From positions 248,001 to 312,000 of the forward strand of contig NZ_BLXY01000002.1 in the NCBI RefSeq assembly GCF_014193585.1: a stretch of DNA of 64,000 bases, given 5' to 3'. The notes below the pieces were generated by a model. The model did not search any database. It was given only the letters and a program-made list of their open reading frames with translations, and was not told where the DNA came from. Origin of the DNA: Geomonas paludis (GTDB lineage Bacteria; Desulfobacterota; Desulfuromonadia; Geobacterales; Geobacteraceae). Within the stretch, counting starts at the first letter, position 1. Every line of letters begins with the position of its first letter. Below are positions 43,596 to 50,230 of the stretch, piece by piece. The position numbers were made by a program, and so were the translations under genes.

Positions 43596-43711
43596 AGACT
43601 AAGATTAAGGTTAAGACTGAGAAAACCCTCTACTGCGGGTGTTGGAGGTTGAGGTTGTGAACTCCAGCCTCTCCTTAATCTTAATCTTAGTCTTAATCTA
43701 AACCTAAACCT
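43596..43711. repeat. third inverted GATTAA hexamer array
   Basis: The left arm GACTAAGATTAAGGTTAAGA (from 43597) faces CTTAATCTTAATCTTAGTC and further CTTAAT/CTAAAC units (43673-43711). The 50-bp loop contains GGAGGTTGAGGTTG and CTCCAGCCTCTCC. It lies in the pgk-tpiA gap, so it is transcribed and could fold into a long stem. Confidence 0.85.
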
Positions 43712-43732
43712 GACTTTCTGGAGGGATTCTAG

Positions 43733-44488
43733 ATGCGCAAGCCGGTCATAGCAGGCAACTGGAAACTATATAAGACAAAGGACGAGGCGCTGGCACTGAT
43801 CGAGGAACTGGCGCCGCTGGTCGCCGGGGTGGACAACGTCGAGGTGGTGGTGGCGCCGGTATTCACCGTGCTCCCTTCCCTCCCCGCCGCGCTCGCCGGC
43901 ACCAGCATCAGCCTCGCCGCCCAGGACGTTTTCTGGGAGGAGGAAGGGGCCTTCACCGGCGAGGTGTCGCCGCGCATGCTGCTCGACGCCGGCGCCAGCC
44001 ACGTCATCATCGGCCACTCCGAGCGCAGACAGTATTTCGGCGAAACCGATGCCACCGTGAACAAGAAGATCAAGGCCGCCCTCAAAGGCGCCCTGGTCCC
44101 CATCTTCTGCATCGGCGAGACGCTCGAGGCGCGCGAAGCCGGCGACACCTTCAAGGTGCTGGAGCGCCAGGTCCAGGGCGGCCTGGAAGGTCTCACCGAA
44201 ACCCAGTTCGCACCGGTCATCATCGCCTACGAGCCGGTCTGGGCCATCGGCACCGGCAAGGTCGCCACCGACGAGCAGGCACAGGAAGCACACGCTTTCG
44301 TGCGCGGCGTCGTCGCCAAGATGTTCGGCCAGACCGCCGCCGACAAGGTGCGCATACTGTATGGCGGGTCGGTCAAACCCGACAATGTCAAAGGGCTCAT
44401 GTCCTGCGCTGACATAGACGGCGCCCTGGTCGGAGGCGCCAGTCTCAAGGGAGCATCTTTTGCTTCCATCGTCCGTTTCGGCGAATAA
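43733..44488 (+). CDS. tpiA: triosephosphate isomerase
   Basis: A 251-residue TIM barrel interconverting dihydroxyacetone phosphate and glyceraldehyde 3-phosphate. AGNWKLYKT (5-13; active-site Asn and Lys), IIGHSERR with the electrophilic His, and AYEPVWAIGTGK with the catalytic Glu plus flexible loop are all present. The ATG has GGAGGG ten bases upstream. It is the third glycolytic gene in the cluster. Confidence 0.97.
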   Translation: MRKPVIAGNWKLYKTKDEALALIEELAPLVAGVDNVEVVVAPVFTVLPSLPAALAGTSISLAAQDVFWEEEGAFTGEVSPRMLLDAGASHVIIGHSERRQYFGETDATVNKKIKAALKGALVPIFCIGETLEAREAGDTFKVLERQVQGGLEGLTETQFAPVIIAYEPVWAIGTGKVATDEQAQEAHAFVRGVVAKMFGQTAADKVRILYGGSVKPDNVKGLMSCADIDGALVGGASLKGASFASIVRFGE

Positions 44489-44492
44489 AGGC

Positions 44493-44521
44493 TTGGTTAT
44501 TTTTTGCAAATATGCTAAACA
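44493..44521 (+). promoter_or_regulatory. possible promoter for secG
   Basis: TTGGTT at 44493-44498 and TAAACA at 44516-44521 with a 17-bp spacer in an AT-rich stretch just past tpiA. A modest match; secG may also be read from upstream. Confidence 0.35.
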
Positions 44522-44566
44522 GTCTCTTTGGCAGTCTCGTGAACACTCTCGGAGGTTAGGTTTTTA

Positions 44567-44980
44567 ATGACTATTTTACTGGTAACCCTGCACGTCATCG
44601 TTTGTTTCGCTCTCATCGTTGTCGTCCTGCTGCAGTCCGGCAAAGGGGCCGAGATGGGTGCATCCTTCGGCGCCAGCGGCAGCCAGTCCGTGTTCGGCGC
44701 GGGCGGCGGCAACACCTTCATGAGCAAACTGACCACCTATGCAGCGGTCATCTTCATGCTGACCTCCCTCTCCCTGGCCTTCGTGTCCGGCAAAGGCGGC
44801 GGCTCTTCCATCATGTCCAAGGCACCGAAGGCAAAGCCGGCCCCCATGGGCGGCATGCCGTTGCAGCAACCGATCAAACCGGCAGCACCCGGCAACGCAG
44901 CAGCACCCGCGGCGCCCGCCGCTCCGGCTGCGCCTGCAGCACCCGCGGCACCGGCAGCACCCGCAGCTCCGGCAAAGTAG
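44567..44980 (+). CDS. secG: preprotein translocase subunit SecG
   Basis: A 137-residue protein. Two membrane helices (about 2-20 and 55-72) flank the conserved loop LLQSGKGAEMGASFGASGSQ and VFGAGGGNTFMSKLTTY, the SecG signature. SecG assists SecYE/SecA protein export. The last about 45 residues are an unusual Ala/Pro-rich tail (APAAPAAP repeats) not needed for the core family fold. secG next to tpiA is a common bacterial arrangement. A strong tRNA promoter begins right after its stop. Confidence 0.93.
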   Translation: MTILLVTLHVIVCFALIVVVLLQSGKGAEMGASFGASGSQSVFGAGGGNTFMSKLTTYAAVIFMLTSLSLAFVSGKGGGSSIMSKAPKAKPAPMGGMPLQQPIKPAAPGNAAAPAAPAAPAAPAAPAAPAAPAAPAK

Positions 44981-44998
44981 TTAATTAGAAGTTTGCTG

Positions 44999-45027
44999 TT
45001 GACATCTCCTTCGGGGGATGCTAAAAA
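44999..45027 (+). promoter_or_regulatory. strong promoter of first tRNA-Leu(GAG)
   Basis: Consensus TTGACA at 44999-45004, 17-bp spacer, TAAAAA at 45022-45027. It ends 14 bp before the tRNA 5' end. Confidence 0.8.
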
Positions 45028-45040
45028 CTGGGTTCTTCTT

Positions 45041-45127
45041 GCCGAAGTGGTGGAATTGGTAGACACACCATCTTGAGGGGGTGGCGGGCGATAGCCTGTA
45101 CGAGTTCGAGTCTCGTCTTCGGCACCA
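45041..45127 (+). tRNA. tRNA-Leu (GAG), copy 1
   Basis: 87-nt class II tRNA including encoded CCA. The acceptor stem GCCGAAG pairs with CTTCGGC. The anticodon loop TTGAGGG gives GAG, a long variable arm (CGGGCGATAGCCTGT) identifies Leu, and the T loop is TTCGAGT. It has its own promoter and terminator. Confidence 0.95.
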
Positions 45128-45140
45128 TCCAGAAATAACA

Positions 45141-45172
45141 GGGGTTACGGATATTCCGTAACCCTTTTTTTA
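45141..45172 (+). terminator. terminator of tRNA-Leu copy 1
   Basis: GGGTTACGGA-TAT-TCCGTAACCC followed by TTTTTTT. Confidence 0.9.
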
Positions 45173-45189
45173 TTTCCGCTTGAAACCAG

Positions 45190-45289
45190 AACCATTAGCC
45201 ACGGAGGAGATCTGAGGACATCTGAGAAAACCAAAACAAAGATTTGTTTCTCTCAGATTTTCTCCGAAGTTCTCCGTGGCTAATGGTTG
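45190..45289. repeat. 100-bp inverted repeat element between tRNA-Leu copies
   Basis: ACCATTAGCCACGGAG at the left faces CTCCGTGGCTAATGGT at the right, with inner ATCTGAGA/TCTCAGAT pairing. It is MITE-like and non-coding, placed between the duplicated tRNA genes. Confidence 0.75.
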
Positions 45290-45300
45290 TAATGTTTCTC

Positions 45301-45329
45301 TTGACTTCAGCCTCATCAGATGATACAAA
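45301..45329 (+). promoter_or_regulatory. promoter of second tRNA-Leu(GAG)
   Basis: TTGACT at 45301-45306, 17-bp spacer, TACAAA at 45324-45329. It ends 14 bp before the tRNA, as in copy 1, but is weaker by consensus. Confidence 0.7.
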
Positions 45330-45342
45330 CTGGGTTCTTCTT

Positions 45343-45429
45343 GCCGAAGTGGTGGAATTGGTAGACACACCATCTTGAGGGGGTGGCGGGCGATAGCCTG
45401 TACGAGTTCGAGTCTCGTCTTCGGCACCA
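45343..45429 (+). tRNA. tRNA-Leu (GAG), copy 2
   Basis: Identical in sequence to copy 1 over all 87 nt, and the 15 bases before it (ACTGGGTTCTTCTT) are also the same. The duplication therefore covers the leader and tRNA. The promoters differ. Confidence 0.95.
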
Positions 45430-45441
45430 CAAAGAAACCAA

Positions 45442-45474
45442 GGGTTACGGACATTGTCCGTGACCCTTTTTTTA
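45442..45474 (+). terminator. terminator of tRNA-Leu copy 2
   Basis: GGGTTACGGACA-TTG-TCCGTGACCC followed by TTTTTTT. It is related to but diverged from the copy 1 terminator. Confidence 0.88.
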
Positions 45475-45489
45475 TTCCAGCTTCGTCTT

Positions 45490-45535
45490 TACCAAAAGGG
45501 GACTGGCTCCGTCAGGTGCCTGTCCCCCTGCTTCT
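45490..45535. repeat. GGGGACTGGC-family hairpin
   Basis: AGGGGACTGGCTCCGTC and GGTGCCTGTCCCC form one half-site pair of the dispersed family. It lies between the tRNA-Leu terminator and the 21-bp array. Confidence 0.6.
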
Positions 45536-45560
45536 TTGGAGAAGCTGAACTTACCACGCG

Positions 45561-45875
45561 CAGGTGACAAGTTACCATGCGCAGGTGACAAGTTGTCATG
45601 CGCAGGCGACAAGTTATCATGCGTAGGTGACAAGTTGTCATGAGCGGGTGACAAGTTGTCATGCGCAGGTGACAAGTTGTCATGTGCAGGTGACAAGTTG
45701 TCATGCGCAGGTGACAAGTTGTCATGCGCAGGTGACAAGTTGTCATGCGCAGGCGACAAGTTATCATGCGCAGGTGACAAGTTGTCATGCGCAGGTGACA
45801 AGTTGTCATGCGCAGGTGACAACTTGTCACGAGCAGGTGACAACTTGTCACGAGCAGGTGACAACTTATCACGAG
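45561..45875. repeat. tandem array of fifteen 21-bp units with a 13-bp palindrome
   Basis: Fifteen units start every 21 bp from 45561 to 45855, with decayed half-units on both sides. Nine units carry TGACAAGTTGTCA (6-bp perfect arms around one central base). Units 13 and 14 carry TGACAACTTGTCA, the same palindrome inverted, and the rest have one or two changes. Units are joined by TGCGCAGG or CGAGCAGG. The spacing of two helical turns would put all sites on one DNA face. Because 21 is divisible by three, both strands stay open in several frames as heptapeptide repeats; I do not treat these as genes. Confidence 0.93.
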
Positions 45876-46109
45876 CTCGTGGCAACTCGCCCCGGTGGTT
45901 GGTATAGTTGGACCAAGACACCCTGCTCTTTTCTCGCGCGCCCTTTTCTCTCAGCAACTGGCATAGTCAGGCAATTCCCGTTGCACCAACGACTGATCCG
46001 TTGCGTCACCGTTTGATCTTGTGCCACGACGTATTACACGCCGCTCATCTTGCTTATTCGCCGCCGCCCCCCCCTTCCCCACTGGCATTGCCAAGTCAAA
46101 GCGGTCCAG
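45876..46109. other. gap between the array and the ferritin-like gene promoter
   Basis: It begins with a decayed 21-bp unit. I see no gene, RNA or strong hairpin in the remainder. Confidence 0.4.
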
Positions 46110-46137
46110 TTGACAACCAAATAACACCCCATATAAT
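46110..46137 (+). promoter_or_regulatory. consensus promoter of the ferritin-like gene
   Basis: TTGACA at 46110-46115, 16-bp spacer, TATAAT at 46132-46137. Both hexamers are perfect. The gene starts at 46185 with AGGAGG upstream. Confidence 0.85.
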
Positions 46138-46184
46138 GTTTACACCAACCACTTTAATGATATTCGAGGGTACAGGAGGTGTGA

Positions 46185-46673
46185 ATGAAAGACACGCAAG
46201 ACGCACTGAAACAGGCCATACAAACTGAAAAGAACGCGATGAACTTCTACCAGATCGGCGCACAGCATATGAAGGATGCGGAAGCCAAGCGGCTGTTCGA
46301 ACAGCTGGCACGTGAAGAGAAGGAACACGCTGCACAGTTCTTCAAGGCCTATCACGGCAACGACCTTGGCTCCTTCGAGGAGTTCATTACCGCCCCGCCG
46401 CAAAACGAGGCGCTTTGGGTGACTTCGATCCAGAAGGCCATCGACTCCGACTTCACTGAGCAGAAGGCCCTGGAGTACGCGATGGACAAGGAGACCCACC
46501 TGGAGAATGCCCTGCGCGAAACGGCAAACAGGATCTCCGACCCCGCCATCAAGGAAATCTTCCTGTGGAACGCCAACGAGACCCACAACCACTTCCTGAC
46601 CATCGAGGCCGAGTACGCGAGAATCATGGCAATGGTCGACGAATCGGACATGGATACCTACGTCAGGGAGTAA
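46185..46673 (+). CDS. ferritin-like / rubrerythrin-family diiron protein
   Basis: A 162-residue four-helix-bundle protein. EKNAMNFY (15-22), the REEKEHAAQF helix and later DKETHLEN and NETHNHF give the paired E..E-x-x-H diiron pattern of the rubrerythrin-like ferritin superfamily. It lacks the rubredoxin domain seen in the rubrerythrin at 13.8 kb. It is probably a cytoplasmic peroxide-reducing or iron-handling protein. A consensus promoter precedes it and a GC hairpin follows, so it is monocistronic. Confidence 0.85.
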   Translation: MKDTQDALKQAIQTEKNAMNFYQIGAQHMKDAEAKRLFEQLAREEKEHAAQFFKAYHGNDLGSFEEFITAPPQNEALWVTSIQKAIDSDFTEQKALEYAMDKETHLENALRETANRISDPAIKEIFLWNANETHNHFLTIEAEYARIMAMVDESDMDTYVRE

Positions 46674-46702
46674 CAGAGTAGCTGGATAAACCGGTCATAC
46701 CA

Positions 46703-46725
46703 AGGGGGGCGCGAGCCCCCCTTTT
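46703..46725 (+). terminator. terminator of the ferritin-like gene
   Basis: AGGGGGGC-GCGA-GCCCCCCTTTT, a 7-8-bp GC stem with T tract, about 30 bp past the stop. Confidence 0.85.
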
Positions 46726-46793
46726 GCTTCCCTCGGTTTTTTAATAATTTATGCCGCCGGGCAAAAAAAGATAATCATTCAGGCATTTTTTTC

Positions 46794-46822
46794 TTGCACG
46801 GAAGCGGCTCCTTTGCTATAAG
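46794..46822 (+). promoter_or_regulatory. promoter of tRNA-Leu(CAG)
   Basis: TTGCAC at 46794-46799, 17-bp spacer, TATAAG at 46817-46822, ending 15 bp before the tRNA. Confidence 0.75.
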
Positions 46823-46836
46823 TAGGTCTCTCGCAA

Positions 46837-46923
46837 GCCGGAGTGGCGGAATTGGTAGACGCGCTAGATTCAGGTTCTAGTACTCGCAAGGGTGTGCTGG
46901 TTCGATTCCAGTCTTCGGCACCA
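46837..46923 (+). tRNA. tRNA-Leu (CAG)
   Basis: 87-nt class II tRNA with encoded CCA. The acceptor GCCGGAG pairs with CTTCGGC. The anticodon loop TTCAGGT gives CAG, with a long variable arm and T loop TTCGATT. Confidence 0.95.
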
Positions 46924-46931
46924 AAAGATCA

Positions 46932-46962
46932 AGAGGTTGGGCGTTAGCCTAACCTCTTTTTT
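46932..46962 (+). terminator. terminator after tRNA-Leu(CAG)
   Basis: AGAGGTTGGGC-GTTA-GCCTAACCTCT followed by TTTTTT. Confidence 0.85.
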
Positions 46963-46987
46963 CTTCCTTCGATCCGCGAGAAACATT

Positions 46988-47063
<76 letters not shown>

Positions 47064-47073
47064 TCAACCAGAA

Positions 47074-47108
47074 ACGGGGTCCGGCACATGCCGGGCCCCG
47101 TTTTTTTT
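47074..47108 (+). terminator. terminator after tRNA-Ala
   Basis: ACGGGGTCCGGCA-CA-TGCCGGGCCCCGT followed by eight T. A very strong stem. Confidence 0.92.
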
Positions 47109-47218
47109 GTGCCTGAAGAGGACGCGGCAGGATATTGCCCAACGGGGAGGCAAATTGGCGTAAAATCAAGGGGTGCGATGGCATGACAGGTTCAGGAGGC
47201 GGACCCGGGAGGTCTACC

Positions 47219-47521
47219 ATGAAAAAACACGGTCATCAATTCAGACACGCCAACCCAACGGCGGAGTTGGACCGCAAACACCAGGGTTCCATCGGCGGCC
47301 AACACCTGGCGAAAGCAGCCTCGATCCCCGACGAAGAAAAGGTATCAAGCATGCGCTCAAGCATCTCCGAGGACTTCACCCCGGGGCGGGACCCCGCCGA
47401 AGGTCCGGACGTCGCCCTGACGGCACCGGTGCACGAGCGGTGGGCGCAACACACGGCGGAACGGGACCCCACCGAGGGAGCGGCCTTGACGGCGACGCCG
47501 CCCCCCAGGGTAAGGCGATGA
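47219..47521 (+). CDS. small polar protein of unknown function
   Basis: A 100-residue soluble protein rich in His, Glu, Pro and Ala, with no membrane segment. Segments such as MKKHGHQFRHANPTAELDRK and GSIGGQHLAKAASIPDEEK look like a short basic, then acidic, probably disordered chain; two DP(A/T)EG elements (DPAEGPDVALT, DPTEGAALTAT) are internal repeats. The ATG at 47219 has GGGAGG six bases upstream, and an intrinsic terminator follows the stop, which support a real gene. The frame could extend to 47135, but without a better ribosome site. No family recognised. Confidence 0.55.
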   Translation: MKKHGHQFRHANPTAELDRKHQGSIGGQHLAKAASIPDEEKVSSMRSSISEDFTPGRDPAEGPDVALTAPVHERWAQHTAERDPTEGAALTATPPPRVRR

Positions 47522-47536
47522 CACTATCTGCTCCAT

Positions 47537-47570
47537 AAGCGGGATGTTTCCGGAAAGCATCCCGCTTTTT
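47537..47570 (+). terminator. terminator of the small polar protein gene
   Basis: AAGCGGGATG-CTTTCC-type loop-CATCCCGCTT followed by TTT (AAGCGGGATG at 47537-47546, CATCCCGCTTTTT to 47570). Confidence 0.85.
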
Positions 47571-47790
47571 CACGCACCGGTCCCGTCCGTACCGTTCTCC
47601 CGTTTGTACCGCTCTCCCGTCACATCGCTCCTTCGGTCCTCCTCCCCTTGCTACTGACACCATTGACTCTCAGCACATTGCCACCCTCCTCAGCGAGGAT
47701 ATAATTACCACGTTTTAATTTTCTCAAACAATCAGCCAAACGATATCTCAGTCACCGATCACAACTCTCGTTACCAACAGGCGGATTACT
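47571..47790. other. gap upstream of the sensor kinase
   Basis: CCCGTCCGTACCG-type short direct repeats (near 47583 and 47606), then AT-rich DNA. No clear promoter or gene seen. Confidence 0.35.
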
Positions 47791-50229
47791 GTGAACTTCC
47801 GGAGCCGTATCTTCATCAGGCCGGACCGGCCCCTCTATGCAGTGATAGTCGTTGTTGCCGCCCTGCTCGGCCTGCTCAACGTCGTGGTCTATCTCTTTAC
47901 CCCGGCAACCAGGTATGAAGTAGTGTCGTGGTATCTGCCGACGGTGCATACCTTCGTCGCCCTTTGCTCCTTCTGTGTCGCCTTCCTCGCGCTGGGGCGG
48001 CACCAGGTCCTGAGATACCCGGCCCCCTTCTGGATCGGGATCGCCTACCTGGCCCACTCCATCTTTTCCATTTTCCGCCTGCTGGTATTCCCGACCCTGC
48101 CGGGAAACCGGGGCATCATCGAGACCCTCCCCAGCGTCTCCCCCTGGTTGGTGAACCTGCAGATGACGACCCTGGCCGCCTGCATCATAGCCGCCCCGCA
48201 CAGTCCGGTTCCCCGTGACAGGCGTTCCGCCTGGATACTGGCGGTGACAGCAGTCGGAGCCGTCATTCTGGCCGCGATTGCCGTAGTGACGCTCGATTAC
48301 GCGCTCCCGGTCATGGTGATAGCCGGCAGGTTCACCGAGGCGGAGGTCGCCCTGCTCTTGTTCCTGGCGGCGATGCTTTTCGCAGGCGCGGTGTCCGCCA
48401 CTGCCACCTACCTCGATACCGGAGACCGTCTCTTCGCCTACACCGCGTTCTCGCAGCTGGCCGCCACCTCGTCGGTCACCATGAACGCGCTGGGCGCGAA
48501 CTGGTTCAACCTCCCCTTCTATCTCGGGCGCAACATCGTGGTGCTCGGCGCACTGGTCATGCTGTTCGGTCTCCTTTCCGACTACGTGGAACTGGCGCGC
48601 ATGGAGCAGGAAAAAAGCCAGGAGCTCGCCAAGCGGTCCGAGGAACTGGCGCATAGCGAGGAAAAGCTGCGCTACAACGAGGCCACCCTGCAGATGGCGA
48701 TCAACGCCACCGGGCTGGGGACCTTTGAGTTCGAACCGCAAACAGGGAAGGTGACCTGGTCCGAGCAGGCCAAGAAAAACTTCGGACTGGCGCCGGAGGC
48801 AGCGGAAAGCTACGAACTGTTCACCTCGTCACTGCACCCGGAGGACCGCGCGCAGGCACAGGAGGCGCTCAAAAAGGCACTGCAACCCGACGGGGACGGC
48901 TCCTACCGGGCGGAGTACCGCGCCATCGGCATCCAGGACGGCAAGGAACGCTGGCTCATGGCGAGGGGACAGGTATTTTTCGACCGGACCGGAGCGCCAA
49001 CGCGGGTCATCGGCGCCACGCTCGATATCACCGAACCCAAGAAAGCGGAGGCCCGCCTGCGCCGGATCTTCGATTCGGGAATGATCGGCCTGATCTACTG
49101 GAACATGCGCGGGGACATCCTGGACGCCAACGACGCCTTCCTGCAGATGCTGGGGAGGAGCCGGGCCGAACTGGAAGCGGGCACGATAAAGTGGAGCGAT
49201 CTGACCCCGCCCGAGTTCGACGCGCTGGACCAGCATGCCCTGGACGAGCTGCGGGCCACCGGCCTGGACACCCCCTACGAAAAGGAGTTTCTGCGCAGCG
49301 ACGGCACCAGGGTCCCGATCCTGATCGGCGCGGCCACCCTTCCTGAGGCGCCAGAGGAAGGGGTCGGCTTCGTCCTGGACATCACCGAGCGCAAGCGGGC
49401 AGAAGAAGAGGTGCGCCAGGCCAGAAACAGCCTGGAAATAAGGGTCCAGGAGCGGACCGAGGAACTAAAGCGCGCCCTGCAGCACCTGAGAAGCGAAACC
49501 GAAGAGCGGGTACGGGCGGTGGAGGAACTGAGGGTCAGGGAACAGATGCTGATGCAGCAAAACCGGCTGGCCGCCATGGGGGAGATGCTGGTCAACATCT
49601 CGCACCAGTGGCGCCAGCCCCTCAACGTGCTCGGGCTCATCCTGCAGAACCTCGCCCGCAGCTACGAACGGGGTACGCTGTCCGTGGAGGTGGTGCGAAA
49701 AAGCGTAAGCCGCGGCACGGAGCTTATCGAACACATGTCCAAGACCATCGAAGACTTCTCCGCCTACCTGAACCCGGACAAGACCAAGCTCTCCTTCGAC
49801 GTGGGCGACGTCATTGCCAATGCGGTGTCGATGGTGAGGGAAAGCCTGCAGGGGGTCGCGGTGACAGTGCACGCCCCGGCCGAGCCGGTCTTCGCGGACG
49901 GCTACCGCAACGAATATGCACAGGTGGTGATCAACATCCTGGTCAACGCACGCGATGCGCTGCGCGAGAAACGGATCTCCGATGCGGAGATCGCCATCAG
50001 CATCAACAGCGACGGCGACAAAAGCGTGGTGACCATCTCGGACAACGGGGGAGGCATCGCGGCAGACGTCCTGGACAGGATCTTCGATCCCTACTTCACC
50101 ACCAAGGACCCCGGCAAGGGGACCGGCATCGGCCTGTTCATGTCCAAGTCGATCATAGAGAAGAGCATGGGCGGCAAACTGACCGCACGCAACACCGACC
50201 GCGGCGCTGAATTCACAATCGAGGTATGA
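47791..50229 (+). CDS. multi-pass membrane PAS sensor histidine kinase
   Basis: An 812-residue kinase. The N-terminal about 270 residues have seven or eight membrane helices and no large periplasmic loop, like a MASE-type integral sensor domain. Then a coiled coil (275-300), two PAS/PAC domains (about 300-420 and 425-545, each closing LDITE..K), a coiled coil (545-600), a dimerisation helix with H605 in SHQWRQPL, and an HATPase (NILVNARDAL, DNGGGI, GTGIGL). The start is GTG, with only a weak ribosome site. The next gene starts 1 bp after the stop, so the two kinases form one transcription unit. Confidence 0.9.
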   Translation: MNFRSRIFIRPDRPLYAVIVVVAALLGLLNVVVYLFTPATRYEVVSWYLPTVHTFVALCSFCVAFLALGRHQVLRYPAPFWIGIAYLAHSIFSIFRLLVFPTLPGNRGIIETLPSVSPWLVNLQMTTLAACIIAAPHSPVPRDRRSAWILAVTAVGAVILAAIAVVTLDYALPVMVIAGRFTEAEVALLLFLAAMLFAGAVSATATYLDTGDRLFAYTAFSQLAATSSVTMNALGANWFNLPFYLGRNIVVLGALVMLFGLLSDYVELARMEQEKSQELAKRSEELAHSEEKLRYNEATLQMAINATGLGTFEFEPQTGKVTWSEQAKKNFGLAPEAAESYELFTSSLHPEDRAQAQEALKKALQPDGDGSYRAEYRAIGIQDGKERWLMARGQVFFDRTGAPTRVIGATLDITEPKKAEARLRRIFDSGMIGLIYWNMRGDILDANDAFLQMLGRSRAELEAGTIKWSDLTPPEFDALDQHALDELRATGLDTPYEKEFLRSDGTRVPILIGAATLPEAPEEGVGFVLDITERKRAEEEVRQARNSLEIRVQERTEELKRALQHLRSETEERVRAVEELRVREQMLMQQNRLAAMGEMLVNISHQWRQPLNVLGLILQNLARSYERGTLSVEVVRKSVSRGTELIEHMSKTIEDFSAYLNPDKTKLSFDVGDVIANAVSMVRESLQGVAVTVHAPAEPVFADGYRNEYAQVVINILVNARDALREKRISDAEIAISINSDGDKSVVTISDNGGGIAADVLDRIFDPYFTTKDPGKGTGIGLFMSKSIIEKSMGGKLTARNTDRGAEFTIEV

Positions 50230-50230
50230 C

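Noticed and set aside
45561-45875. CRISPR array
   Set aside because: Units are contiguous with no unique spacers, and there are no cas genes nearby.
45472-46016. Overlapping frames of 83 to 161 residues on both strands across the 21-bp array
   Set aside because: They are heptapeptide repeats created because 21 is a multiple of three; several frames on both strands are open equally, with no convincing ribosome site.
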